A DNA stretch of 64,000 nt. It comes from Galbitalea soli. Lineage in GTDB: Bacteria > Actinomycetota > Actinomycetes > Actinomycetales > Microbacteriaceae. This document shows positions 1 to 8,041 of this stretch, piece after piece. The stretch covers positions 682,001 through 746,000 of the forward strand of contig NZ_JAAGWZ010000002.1 in NCBI RefSeq assembly GCF_010686725.1, written 5' to 3'. Under the pieces are notes generated by a model. The model was not told where the DNA came from. It was given only the letters and a program-made list of their open reading frames with translations, and searched no databases. Position 1 is the first letter of the stretch, and each line of letters opens with the position of its first letter. The position numbers and the translations under genes were made by a program.

Positions 1-1020
1 GCCGAGCTCGAACCCGTGCGGGTCGAGATGATCCCGGCGGCCGCCGCCGAGCCGAGTGTGCAGGATGACCGGGATCTCGCCGATGTCGTGGGGAACGCCG
101 AGGCCGTCGATGCCATGCTCGTGGCTGCCGCGGGCGGCCACCACGCGTTTCTGCTCGGCCCGCCGGGCGCGGGGAAGACGATGCTCGCATCGCGTCTCCC
201 GGGTCTGCTGCCCGACCTCACGCCGGAGGCGGCGATCGAGGTGAGTTCGGTGCGCTCGCTCGCGGGGCTGCCCGTCGGGGATGCGCTCGCCTCCCGGCCC
301 CCGTTCGAAGCGCCGCACCACACCGCGAGTGCGGCGGCGCTCATCGGAGGCGGATCGGGCGTGATTCGTCCCGGTGCCGCCGCTCGCGCCGCGCACGGCG
401 TGCTCTTCCTCGACGAGGCCCCGGAGTACCCGCGGTCGGTGCTCGACACGCTGCGGCAGCCGCTCGAGAGCGGGTCGATCGAGATCCATCGGGCGGGCGC
501 GGTCGCGACGTTCCCGGGACAGTTCCAGCTCGTCCTCGCCGCGAATCCGTGCCCCTGCGGGCAGTTCGGCTCCACCGGCAACAGCTGCACCTGCCCGCCC
601 AACACGCGTCGCCGGTACCTCGCCCGCCTTTCCGGACCGCTCCTCGATCGGGTCGACATCCAGCTGAGCGTGCCCCGCGTGACGGCCGCACGCTCGCTGC
701 GCTCGGGCGGGCTGTCGACGGCCGCGGCGAGGGCGAGAGTGACGGATGCGCGGGGTGCGGCCGCGGCGCGACTCCGGTCCACCCCGTGGCGCACGAACGC
801 CCGCGTGAGTGGAGCCTGGCTGCGCAGCACGCGGCACACGCTCGCCCCCGGAGTCACACGTCCCCTCGATCGGGCACTCGAGACGGGCGGATTGACGATG
901 CGCGGGTACGAGCGCGTGCTTCGCGTCGCCTGGACGATCGCCGACCTCGAGGGCGTATCGACGCCCACGGCCGCCCACATCGGCAAGGCCCTGTACCTCA
1001 GAAAGGCGACTGCCGCATGA
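1..1020 (+). CDS. comM: ComM/YifB-family Mg-chelatase-like AAA+ ATPase (5' end outside window)
   Basis: This is the C-terminal two thirds of a ComM-type AAA+ ATPase, which in other bacteria acts as a helicase promoting branch migration during natural transformation. The frame is open from the first base, so the true start and the N-terminal Lon-like domain lie upstream of the window; the first in-frame GTG (16) is not a credible start. Visible are a Walker A (GPPGAGKT, about 40 residues in), a Walker B (GVLFLDEAPE), and the family signatures ANPCPCG and a following CTCPP, then a C-terminal helical domain. The stop overlaps the dprA start as ATGA, so the two are translationally coupled. Confidence 0.93.
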   Translation, partial: AELEPVRVEMIPAAAAEPSVQDDRDLADVVGNAEAVDAMLVAAAGGHHAFLLGPPGAGKTMLASRLPGLLPDLTPEAAIEVSSVRSLAGLPVGDALASRPPFEAPHHTASAAALIGGGSGVIRPGAAARAAHGVLFLDEAPEYPRSVLDTLRQPLESGSIEIHRAGAVATFPGQFQLVLAANPCPCGQFGSTGNSCTCPPNTRRRYLARLSGPLLDRVDIQLSVPRVTAARSLRSGGLSTAAARARVTDARGAAAARLRSTPWRTNARVSGAWLRSTRHTLAPGVTRPLDRALETGGLTMRGYERVLRVAWTIADLEGVSTPTAAHIGKALYLRKATAA

Positions 1021-2222
1021 GCGTGTTCGGTCTGACCGACGCCGAGGTCATCGCGCATGTTCGCGCCGTGTCGGGCGACCAGCACGATGCGCGGGGTGTG
1101 CGGCGCCTGTTCGCCCGGGCGGCCTGGAGCGGCATCGCCGAGCCGGGCGACCGGATGGCGGGCGTCGTCGTCGGCTCGGTGGGCGCGGATGTCGCGCTGG
1201 AGGCGCTCCTCGCCGGATGGTCGGCCGAGCGATGGCAGGCCGAGCTCAGCCACTCGGGCGTGGGCACCGTCACGGCGGCCGAGATCGGCTCCGCGGTGGA
1301 TCGGTGGGCACCGCGTCTCAACTCGGCGCAGGTGCTTCGCTCGCTCAGCCACGCCGCACGCTTCGCCGTCAGGCTTCTCACCCCGGAGGACCCGGGCTGG
1401 CCCGTGCCGGTGGACGAGCTGTCGGTGCACGCGCCGCTCGCCCTGTGGGTGCGCGGACGCCTCGATGACTTCCAGGTCGTGGAACGGTCCGTGGCGCTCG
1501 TCGGCGCCCGCGCCGCGACCGGGTACGGCGAGCACGTGACCATGGAGTCGACCGTGGGGCTCGTCGAGCGAGGATTCGCGATCGTCTCGGGTGCGGCCTA
1601 TGGCATCGACGGGGCGGCGCATCGCGCCGCTCTCGCGAGCCACGGCACCACGATCGCCGTGCTCGCCGGCGGGGTCGACCGCTTCTACCCGAGCGGGCAT
1701 GATGCCCTGCTCACGAGAATCGTCGACAGCGGTGCCGTGATCTCCGAGCTCCCGTGCGGGCAGCCTCCCACCCGCTGGAGGTTTCTCCAGCGCAACCGCA
1801 TCATCGCTGCGCTGAGCCGCGCGACGGTCGTGCTCGAGGCAGGGTGGCGCTCCGGCTCGCTCAACACCGCGGGTCACGCCTCACAGCTCGGGCGACCTCT
1901 CGGTGCCGTGCCCGGGCCGATCACGAGTGCGGCCTCCGCGGGGTGCCACCGACTGGTGCGCGACTACGGCGCGACCCTCGTGACCGGCGCGGGCGACATG
2001 GCCGAACTCGCGGGGGACACGGTCACCGAGAGGGTCACCGAGCGCCGGTCGGCGGAACAGACGCGCGTTCTCGACGCGCTGGCTGTGCGGAGCGCCCGAC
2101 CCGTCGACGACATCGCGGCCCGCAGCGGGCTCGCACCGGCGGACGTCGTTGCGGTGCTGGGCGTTCTGCACCTCGAGGAGCGGGTGGTCGAGCATCCCGG
2201 CGGCTGGGTGCGCAGGTCATGA
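1017..2222 (+). CDS. dprA: DNA-processing protein DprA
   Basis: 401 residues, ATG start at 1017 overlapping the comM stop. DprA binds incoming single-stranded DNA and loads RecA. The Rossmann-like core shows VGARAATGYG, then GAAYGIDGAAH, AVLAGGVDRFYPSGH, and the block RFLQRNRIIAALS followed by VLEAGWRSGSLNTA and GAVPGP, all in the usual order. About 100 N-terminal residues correspond to the SAM-like helical domain, and the last 65 residues to a winged-helix domain. The neighbouring comM supports a recombination/uptake role, although no pilus or ComEC genes lie in the window. Confidence 0.95.
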   Translation: MSVFGLTDAEVIAHVRAVSGDQHDARGVRRLFARAAWSGIAEPGDRMAGVVVGSVGADVALEALLAGWSAERWQAELSHSGVGTVTAAEIGSAVDRWAPRLNSAQVLRSLSHAARFAVRLLTPEDPGWPVPVDELSVHAPLALWVRGRLDDFQVVERSVALVGARAATGYGEHVTMESTVGLVERGFAIVSGAAYGIDGAAHRAALASHGTTIAVLAGGVDRFYPSGHDALLTRIVDSGAVISELPCGQPPTRWRFLQRNRIIAALSRATVVLEAGWRSGSLNTAGHASQLGRPLGAVPGPITSAASAGCHRLVRDYGATLVTGAGDMAELAGDTVTERVTERRSAEQTRVLDALAVRSARPVDDIAARSGLAPADVVAVLGVLHLEERVVEHPGGWVRRS

Positions 2223-2229
2223 TCGCCGG

Positions 2230-2829
2230 TCAGGGGGTGTATCGCGTCGCCGACCACTCGTCCGACACGGCGCTCACCTTCGTGTCGCGCAGGCCCGCCG
2301 CGCGCAAAGTCTCGCGAACGCCCGTCCCGCCCGGCATCGGCGACGCGCCCTTGCCGTGCACGACCCAGACGGCCGCGCCCGGCGCCGACCCGGCCAGCCA
2401 CGCGGGCAGTGCCGCCAGCTGTTCCGCAGAGCGAACCGTTGCGATCACGAGCTCCGCCGGCCCGAGGGAGGCCGCTGTGGCCGTGCCGGCGTCCACCTCG
2501 TCGAGGGCCTCTCGCACCGGCGCGGGAGGCTCGCCCTCGAGCAGCACGACGATGCCGTGCCGGAGCCCCAGTTTGTGGGCGAGGCTCGGAGCGGGAGTGA
2601 GCAGCGCCTTCGCCCAGGGGCCCGCGGCGGGCCCCAGTTCTACGGCGAAGCGATCGGCTCCCGCGACGAACGACAGAACTCCGTCCGCGGCGGAGACCGC
2701 GGTGAGCGTGGCGCGGTCGAGGTCGCGGCGAAGCCCGCCTCTCAGCTCCAGCACCGTCGCCTCCAGGTGCAACTCGATCGGCAGCCTTCCCGAATCCAGG
2801 AGGAGGGTGCCGCGTGCCTGACGTCCCAT
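2230..2829 (-). CDS. DUF3052-like protein with an extra N-terminal domain
   Basis: 199 residues of unknown function. The C-terminal 115 residues resemble the DUF3052 family: a KLGLRHGIVVLL segment near residue 88, a strand reading VWVVHGKG, and the family-typical ending around AVSDEWSATRY. The first 80 residues form a separate beta-rich stretch that opens with MGRQARGTLLLDSG. The ATG at 2829 has an AAGGAA-type ribosome site about 6 bases upstream. The gene lies 15 bp downstream of the YdeI-like gene on the same strand, so the two are probably one operon. The family assignment is from memory of motif patterns and is moderate. Confidence 0.75.
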   Translation of the reverse strand: MGRQARGTLLLDSGRLPIELHLEATVLELRGGLRRDLDRATLTAVSAADGVLSFVAGADRFAVELGPAAGPWAKALLTPAPSLAHKLGLRHGIVVLLEGEPPAPVREALDEVDAGTATAASLGPAELVIATVRSAEQLAALPAWLAGSAPGAAVWVVHGKGASPMPGGTGVRETLRAAGLRDTKVSAVSDEWSATRYTP

Positions 2830-2844
2830 CGAGTTCCTTTTCGA

Positions 2845-3432
2845 TCAGTGCAGAGTCTCGCCACGGGCGAGCATATCGACGAACAGAGAAATGCGGCGCG
2901 CCCGGGTCTCCGGGCGCTTCGCCTGGGTCACGCGCCAGTAGATCGCGTAGCGGTTCGCGGCCGAGATCGTCTCGTAGAAGGCCGCCGCCTCGGGAACCGC
3001 GCGGAGTTCGGCAAGGAAGTCGTCGGGCGCCGTCGCCGTGGCGGCACCCTCGTACGCTGAATCCCAGCGGCCGTCCGCGCGTGCGGCAGCGACCTCGCGC
3101 AGGCCCGCCGGCGACATCGCGCCCGCCTCCTCGAGCGCGCGAACTCGGTCCGCATTGCGACGCGACCACACGCTGCGCGGCGCTCGCCGGGTGAAGCCCT
3201 GCAGGAAGAAGTGCTCGTCGAGCGGGCGACGCTGCCCATCGATCCAGCCCCAGGCGAGGGCGGCATCCACGGCGTCCGGGTAGCTGATCGTTGCGACGGG
3301 AGCGGCCTTCTTCGCGATCCGCATCCAGATCCCGGGGTGAGTGTCGTGGTTGCTCCGCAGCCACGCGACGAACGCGGCCGAGTCGGCGAACTGCTCGACC
3401 GAGCGCTCCGCACCGGTTCCTGCCGCCACCAT
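2845..3432 (-). CDS. YdeI/OmpD-associated (OmdA) family protein
   Basis: 195 residues. The N-terminal half carries the pattern of YdeI/OmdA proteins: FVAWLRSNHDTHPGIWMRIAK, then YPDAVDAALAWGWIDGQRR and a WSRRN segment. The C-terminal part (AFYETISAANRYAIYWRVTQ, then AKRPETRARRI) matches the family's closing helical region. The molecular role is poorly known; members are linked to peptide or bacteriocin resistance in enterobacteria. The start was set at ATG 3432, with a GGAGG-like sequence just upstream. The next codon is GTG, so a start three bases later is possible. Divergent from the metallophosphoesterase, with only 45 bp between the start codons. Confidence 0.82.
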   Translation of the reverse strand: MVAAGTGAERSVEQFADSAAFVAWLRSNHDTHPGIWMRIAKKAAPVATISYPDAVDAALAWGWIDGQRRPLDEHFFLQGFTRRAPRSVWSRRNADRVRALEEAGAMSPAGLREVAAARADGRWDSAYEGAATATAPDDFLAELRAVPEAAAFYETISAANRYAIYWRVTQAKRPETRARRISLFVDMLARGETLH

Positions 3433-3465
3433 GCCTCCCGACCCCCATTGTTCACCCGACAGTCC

Positions 3466-3471
3466 TAGTCT
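3466..3471 (+). promoter_or_regulatory. Leaderless -10 box, TAGTCT
   Basis: TAGTCT lies exactly 6 bases before the GTG start of the metallophosphoesterase. That places the transcription start at the start codon, and there is no Shine-Dalgarno sequence between. Confidence 0.6.
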
Positions 3472-3477
3472 GAACCC

Positions 3478-4401
3478 GTGATTCCCCTCGGACAGCACCC
3501 CGCGCCCCTGCACACCGTCATCCACCTGAGCGACCCGCACTTCCTCGCCGGCGGCGAGCTGCTCTACGGCCAGGTGGAGACCGAGAAGAACCTGCGCACC
3601 GCGCTCGCCCAGCTCGAGAGCTCGGGGCTCCAGCCCGAGGCCCTCGTTTTCACCGGCGACCTCGCCGACCTCGGGCAGCCGGATGCGTACGCGCGACTGC
3701 GCGCCATCGTCGAACCCGTCGCCGCGAGGCTCGGAGCGGAGATCGTCTGGGTGATGGGCAATCACGACGAACGGCCGCACTACTCGGCCGGCCTCTTCGA
3801 CGTCAGCCCCAGCGAGCATCCGCAGGACCGCGTCGTCACCCTCGGGGGACTGCGCATCGTCTCCCTCGATACGACGGTGCCCGGCTACCACCACGGCGCC
3901 CTCGACCCCGAGCAGCTCGACTGGCTGCGGGGCGTGCTCGTCACCCCCGCCCCGCACGGCACCCTCATCGCCGTGCACCATCCGCCGATCGCCACTCCAC
4001 TGCTGTGGGCCATGGAGATGCTCGAACTCCACGGGCAGAGCGCGCTCGCCGAGGTCGTCGCGGGCACCGATGTGCGGGGCATCCTCGGGGGCCACCTGCA
4101 CTACTCGACCCACGGCACCTTCGCGGGCATCCCGGTCTCGGTGGCCGCCGCAACCTGCTACACGATGGACCTCAGCGACGGCGAGAAACTGCTCTCCGGG
4201 GTGGATGCGAACCAGGCCTTCACCGTCGTCAGCGTGTACGACGACACGATCGTGCACACCGTGGTTCCGCTCGGTCACGGACCGGAGGTCACGGGGTTCG
4301 CCGCCGAGTACCGGCAGCGCATCGAGGCCATGACCTTCGACGAGCGCCTCGAGATGTTCTCCCGCAAGAAGTCCGCGTTCAACACGGGAGGGGCCGCGTA
4401 G
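3478..4401 (+). CDS. Calcineurin-like metallophosphoesterase (CpdA/Icc-like phosphodiesterase)
   Basis: 307 residues with the full two-metal phosphoesterase motif set: DPH (residues 19-21), GDLAD (about 60), GNHDE (about 95), HHPP (about 166) and GGHLH (about 201). This architecture is typical of cyclic-nucleotide phosphodiesterases of the CpdA/Icc type, so cAMP or another phosphodiester is a plausible substrate; the sequence alone does not fix it. The GTG start at 3478 is preferred because the -10 box TAGTCT sits 6 bases ahead, arguing for a leaderless transcript. It has no signal peptide, so it should be cytoplasmic. Confidence 0.92.
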   Translation: MIPLGQHPAPLHTVIHLSDPHFLAGGELLYGQVETEKNLRTALAQLESSGLQPEALVFTGDLADLGQPDAYARLRAIVEPVAARLGAEIVWVMGNHDERPHYSAGLFDVSPSEHPQDRVVTLGGLRIVSLDTTVPGYHHGALDPEQLDWLRGVLVTPAPHGTLIAVHHPPIATPLLWAMEMLELHGQSALAEVVAGTDVRGILGGHLHYSTHGTFAGIPVSVAAATCYTMDLSDGEKLLSGVDANQAFTVVSVYDDTIVHTVVPLGHGPEVTGFAAEYRQRIEAMTFDERLEMFSRKKSAFNTGGAA

Positions 4402-4405
4402 GCGA

Positions 4406-5095
4406 TCAGCGAGACGCCAGACCCGCGCCGTCGATCGGGATCCCGCGCGCGGCGAACTCGCGACGCCGCGAGCCCAGAGCGAGCGCTAGCCGGTCGTGCG
4501 TGCCGCGAAGGTGCTCGAGCAGAGCGCGCTCCGCGGCATCGGCGTCGCCGGCGAGCAACGCGGCGGCGATCGCGGAATGCTCTCGCCGAACCCGCTCGCG
4601 CGACTCCGTCGACTGCACCTCCAGCCACCGGGTGCGGAAGAGGCGAGTCAGAATCCCCTGCAGGGCGGCGAACAACTCGGCGTTCTCGGCGAGGTGCGCG
4701 AGCTCCAGGTGAAAGCTCGTGCCGGTGTGCAGACTGTGTTCCGGCGTTCCCGTCTCATCGGCGGAGTCAGCGAGGTCGGCCAGAGCGAGCAGGTCCTCGC
4801 GACGGGCACGGGGGAGCGCCAGACGCACCGCGCCCGTCTCCACCAGCTCCCGGAATTCAGCGATCTGGGCGATCTCATCGAGATCGATCGGCGCAACCAG
4901 CCACCCGCGGCCGTCCCGGCGCACCAGACCCTCCGACTCCAGCCGCATGAGCGCGGCGCGGATCGGGGTGCGGGAGGCGCCCAACTCGGGCTCCAGCCCG
5001 CGCTCGCTCAGGCGCTGGCCGGGAGCCAGGTCGAGGCCGAGGATCGAGGCGCGTAGGCGCCCGTGAAGAGATGCCTCCGGGTCCAGGTCGGTCAT
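4406..5095 (-). CDS. GntR-family transcriptional regulator, FadR/FCD subfamily
   Basis: 229 residues. The N-terminal winged helix has the GntR pattern SLHGRLRASILGLDLAPGQ, then ERGLEPELGASRTPIRAALM with RLESEGLVRR. The C-terminal all-helical FCD domain shows SFHLELAHLAEN and REHSAIAAALLAGDADAAE with a later histidine, the usual metal/ligand-binding shell. The regulator is divergent from an MFS transporter. A palindromic TGGTATACCA array sits in the 145 bp between them, so it very likely controls the transporter and itself. The ligand is probably a small carboxylate by family habit, which is inference. Confidence 0.92.
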   Translation of the reverse strand: MTDLDPEASLHGRLRASILGLDLAPGQRLSERGLEPELGASRTPIRAALMRLESEGLVRRDGRGWLVAPIDLDEIAQIAEFRELVETGAVRLALPRARREDLLALADLADSADETGTPEHSLHTGTSFHLELAHLAENAELFAALQGILTRLFRTRWLEVQSTESRERVRREHSAIAAALLAGDADAAERALLEHLRGTHDRLALALGSRRREFAARGIPIDGAGLASR

Positions 5096-5141
5096 AGCGA
5101 GATCCCTCCGTCGTCCACTCTCGCGACCGCCCCTCGCGGTC

Positions 5142-5164
5142 TGGTATACCAGTATGGTATTCCA
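5142..5164. promoter_or_regulatory. Probable GntR/FCD operator: overlapping TGGTAT palindromes
   Basis: TGGTATACCA (5142-5151) is a perfect palindrome. It overlaps a second one, ATACCA-GTA-TGGTAT (5146-5160), followed by a third half-match TGGTATTCCA (5155-5164). The TNGTNNACNA core is the classical FadR-subfamily operator form. The position midway between the divergent regulator and transporter fits joint control. Confidence 0.75.
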
Positions 5165-5240
5165 ATGGCGGGCGAACGCCGAGCGCCACGCGAGCGTCCG
5201 GCGCACTCCGAGTGAGGCGCACGATCAGGAGGAGAGCCCA

Positions 5241-6509
5241 GTGACCGAAACCGCGACGAGCGCCCCGCGCGTGGGCATCCGGCCCTGGGTCATGCTCGGC
5301 CTCGGCACGCTCGCGCAGACGGCGGCCACGATCGTGCTCAGCACTCCCGCGTTCCTGATCCCGCTGCTGCACACGCGGCAGGGAGTGCCCCTGTCGACCG
5401 CCGGTCTCCTCGCCTCATCGACGACGATCGGGATGGTGCTGACGCTCGTCGCCTGGGGTGCCCTCGCCGATCGGGCCGGCGAACGCTGGGTGATCTCCGG
5501 CGGGATCGCCGCGGTGGCGGTCAGTACGGGTGCGGCGGCCCTCACGGCGGAGAATTTCGCCGCCCTCACCGTCTTCTTCGTCCTCGCTGGAATGGCGAGC
5601 GCGAGCGCGAATGCTGCGAGCGGGCGCCTCGTCGTCGGCTGGTTCCCGCCGAGACGGCGCGGGCTCGCGATGGGAATCCGCCAGATGTGCCAGCCGCTCG
5701 GTGTCGCGGTGGCGGCCCTCGTCGTGCCCCCGCTCGCCGAGTCCGGGGGCGTGGCCGCGGCGATCCTGTTCTCCACCGCCGTCACCGGCGTCCTCGCCGT
5801 CGTCTGCGCGCTCGTCCTGCGCGACGCCGCGCGATCCCCGCACGCGACCGCCGCGCCTGTCGCGGCGGGCAACCCCTATCGTGCGGGCGGCACGCTCCTG
5901 CGCATCCATCTCGTCTCGATCCTGCTCGTCGTACCGCAGTTCACGATCTCGATCTTCGGGCTGGTCTGGATGATCACCGAGTTCCGGCTTCCCGCGCTCG
6001 CCGCGGGCGCGATCGTCGGCCTCTCGCAGTTCGTCGGCGCGGTCGGCCGCATCGGAGTGGGCGTGTGGAGCGATCGGGTGGGAAGTCGGATGCGTCCGCT
6101 CCGGCTGGTCGCGTTCGCCGCGGTCGCCTCGATGGTTCTGCTGGCGGTGCTCGACCTCGTGCATTCGCCGGTGGCGATCGTGCTGCTCATCGTCGCCACC
6201 ACGATCTCGGTCGCCGACAACGGCCTCGCGTTCGCGGCCGTCGCCGAGATCGCGGGTCCCCGCTGGTCGGGACGCGCGCTCGGCGCCCAGAACACCGGAC
6301 AGTACCTCTCCGCGTCCATCGTCGGACCGGTCATGGGTCTCGTGATCGGGGTCGGCGGATTCCCCGCGGCGTTCCTCGCAGCGGCGGCATGCGCTCTCGT
6401 TGCCACTCCGCTCGTTCCCGCGGCGGGGGATGGGGCTCCCGGCACGCCTGCGCGGCCGCGACTTCTCGATAAGTCACCATGGAGACGTGCTTCTCGAGCG
6501 GGCGGTTGA
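5241..6509 (+). CDS. Major facilitator superfamily transporter
   Basis: 422 residues with about 12 hydrophobic segments, a central cytoplasmic loop around residues 195-210 (AARSPHATAAP), and the MFS loop signature GALADRAGERW between helices 2 and 3. The GTG at 5241 is chosen because AGGAGGAG lies 8-14 bases upstream; the open frame extends further 5' but lacks coding character. The last 23 bases overlap the xerC start. The substrate is unknown. The adjacent FadR-type regulator with an intergenic operator suggests an inducible uptake or export system for a small organic acid or drug. Confidence 0.88.
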   Translation: MTETATSAPRVGIRPWVMLGLGTLAQTAATIVLSTPAFLIPLLHTRQGVPLSTAGLLASSTTIGMVLTLVAWGALADRAGERWVISGGIAAVAVSTGAAALTAENFAALTVFFVLAGMASASANAASGRLVVGWFPPRRRGLAMGIRQMCQPLGVAVAALVVPPLAESGGVAAAILFSTAVTGVLAVVCALVLRDAARSPHATAAPVAAGNPYRAGGTLLRIHLVSILLVVPQFTISIFGLVWMITEFRLPALAAGAIVGLSQFVGAVGRIGVGVWSDRVGSRMRPLRLVAFAAVASMVLLAVLDLVHSPVAIVLLIVATTISVADNGLAFAAVAEIAGPRWSGRALGAQNTGQYLSASIVGPVMGLVIGVGGFPAAFLAAAACALVATPLVPAAGDGAPGTPARPRLLDKSPWRRASRAGG

Positions 6510-7407
6510 CGAGTTCGCGGCGTACCTCGCCGCGGAACGCGGCTTCAGCGCGCACACCGTTCGCGCCTACCGCGCCGATCTCGCCGATCTGATCCGATTC
6601 GCCGTCACGCGCGAGGTGGCCGAGACGGGCGGGCTCGATCTGGAACTGCTGCGCGACTGGCTCTGGGACGGCTCGAGCCGCGGACTCGCGAAGTCCACGC
6701 TCGCTCGTCGCTCCGCGGCCGTGCGCAGCCTCACCGGCTGGCTGGCGCGCACGGGGAGCGAGCCCCGAGACGCCGCGACTCGACTCCGCGCCCCCAAGTC
6801 CGACCAGCACCTGCCGCGGGTACTGACACGCGAACAGATCGACGGTCTCCTCGCCGGCCTGGCCCGCCGGGCCACGGCCACCGCCGACGATCCAGGCCCG
6901 CAGCACGCGCTCGCGGTGCGTGATGTCGCGATCGTCGAGCTGCTCTACGCCTCCGCCCTGCGCGTGAGCGAACTCGTGGGGCTCGGGGAGGGAGACATCG
7001 ATCTTGATCGCCTCACCGTTCGCGTCGTCGGAAAGGGATCGAAGGAGCGCGTGGCCCCGTTCGGCGTGCCCGCCCAACGCGCCATCATCGCGTATCGCGA
7101 CGTGCGGCCCCAGCTGGTGCAGGGCGCGCAGTCGGCGTTCTTCCTGGGTGCGCGCGGCGGACGACTCGGCTCGCGCGCCGTCTACGAGCTGATCGCCGCC
7201 CTGCTCGCCGAGGTGCCGGGGAGCGGTCCGGCGGGCCCGCACACTCTGCGCCACACCGCGGCAACGCACCTGCTCGACGGCGGGGCCGATCTGCGCTCCG
7301 TTCAGGAACTGCTCGGGCACGCGAGCCTCGGCACGACCCAGCTCTACACGCACGTCTCGGCCGAGCGGCTCAAAGAAAGCTATCGCCTGGCGCATCCGCG
7401 CGCCTGA
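6487..7407 (+). CDS. xerC: Tyrosine recombinase XerC
   Basis: 306 residues from GTG 6487, the usual Xer length. It resolves chromosome dimers at dif with a partner Xer protein. An N-terminal SAM-like core-binding domain (FAAYLAAERGFSAHTVRAYR) precedes the catalytic domain. The catalytic set is visible: Arg in ASALRVSEL, Lys in GKGSKER, HTLRHTAATH, HASLGTTQ and the Tyr in LYTHVS. The location between dprA and rpsB is the standard actinobacterial xerC locus, so this is the host enzyme and not a phage integrase. An in-frame ATG at 6430 would add 19 residues that look like read-back into the MFS gene. Confidence 0.92.
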   Translation: MLLERAVDEFAAYLAAERGFSAHTVRAYRADLADLIRFAVTREVAETGGLDLELLRDWLWDGSSRGLAKSTLARRSAAVRSLTGWLARTGSEPRDAATRLRAPKSDQHLPRVLTREQIDGLLAGLARRATATADDPGPQHALAVRDVAIVELLYASALRVSELVGLGEGDIDLDRLTVRVVGKGSKERVAPFGVPAQRAIIAYRDVRPQLVQGAQSAFFLGARGGRLGSRAVYELIAALLAEVPGSGPAGPHTLRHTAATHLLDGGADLRSVQELLGHASLGTTQLYTHVSAERLKESYRLAHPRA

Positions 7408-8041
7408 GCGGCAGCCCCGCGCCGATCGGCAGCAGCACGGGTCGCACCAGACCGCCCAGAAAGAGCAGCGGCGAGAGGTATTGCCCGTTCCGCCGTGCGC
7501 CGAGGTGAAGGCAGAGCGCGGCGCAGTGGCCCGGGAGCAGTACCCCCACGACCTCACCGCGGCGCACGCGATCGCCCCGCCGCAGCGCGGTGCGCACGGG
7601 TTCCAGGCTCGCGAGCACCCCACCCGCCTGCTCGATCGAGAGCACCGGTCGACCCGCGACCATTCCCGCGAAGTGCACGACGCCGTCGGCGGGGGCGCGC
7701 ACGGTCGTGCCTCCGGCCGCCAGATCGACTCCCCGGTGGCCCGCGGCATACGGCGACGGGGGTGCCAGAAAGGGCTTCAGGATGATCCGCCTCCCCTCCG
7801 TCGGCCACGCCCAGTGCTCCCCGCCCGCCTGCGCCCGTGTGCCCGGGAGGGCGGCGAGAACGAGGCCCACGGCGACCGCGAGGGCCGCGCGGCGGAACAC
7901 TCTGCCGGTGATCACCGTGCCGGTGATCACTGTGCCGGTGATCACTGTGCCGGTGATCACTCCGCCGGCTCGGCGCGGGCGGCGCGGGCGGCGCGGGCGG
8001 CGCGGGCGGCGCGGCGGTGCGGTGGTGGCTGTTCGGGGCAT
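7370..8041 (-). CDS. Secreted M23-family (LytM-type) peptidase with repeat-rich N-terminus
   Basis: 223 residues from ATG 8041. The peptidase domain shows the zinc-ligand motif HRGVDLAA and, near the C-terminus, CLHLGARR, so it is probably a peptidoglycan endopeptidase or a regulator of one. A hydrophobic export segment lies at residues 48-70 (RRAALAVAVGLVLAALPG). The 45 residues before it are repeats: proline/arginine PRR units, then four VITGT units. A GTG at 7900, just before the hydrophobic stretch, is a serious alternative start; it would move both repeats out of the protein. The 3' end overlaps xerC convergently by 38 bp. Confidence 0.8.
   Translation of the reverse strand: MPRTATTAPPRRPRRPRRPRRPRRAGGVITGTVITGTVITGTVITGRVFRRAALAVAVGLVLAALPGTRAQAGGEHWAWPTEGRRIILKPFLAPPSPYAAGHRGVDLAAGGTTVRAPADGVVHFAGMVAGRPVLSIEQAGGVLASLEPVRTALRRGDRVRRGEVVGVLLPGHCAALCLHLGARRNGQYLSPLLFLGGLVRPVLLPIGAGLPLRRADAPGDSFL
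7906..7965. repeat. Four tandem 15-bp units, each with a GGTGATCAC palindrome
   Basis: Four consecutive 15-bp copies (7906, 7921, 7936, 7951) share the core CGGTGATCAC; the first copy contains the perfect palindrome CGGTGATCACCG. On the minus strand they encode VITGT repeats if the M23 gene starts at 8041. If it starts at 7900 they lie directly upstream of the gene. Confidence 0.95.
7971..8014. repeat. Tandem 9-bp CGGCGCGGG array
   Basis: Four exact copies of CGGCGCGGG (7971-8006) are followed by most of a fifth. On the minus strand they encode PRR repeats. The unit is a multiple of three, so slippage would change copy number without breaking the frame. Confidence 0.95.

Noticed and set aside
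6487-7407. Tyrosine recombinase as a sign of an integrated element
   Set aside because: Length, motifs and position between dprA and rpsB identify it as host xerC; no attachment repeats or phage genes are nearby.
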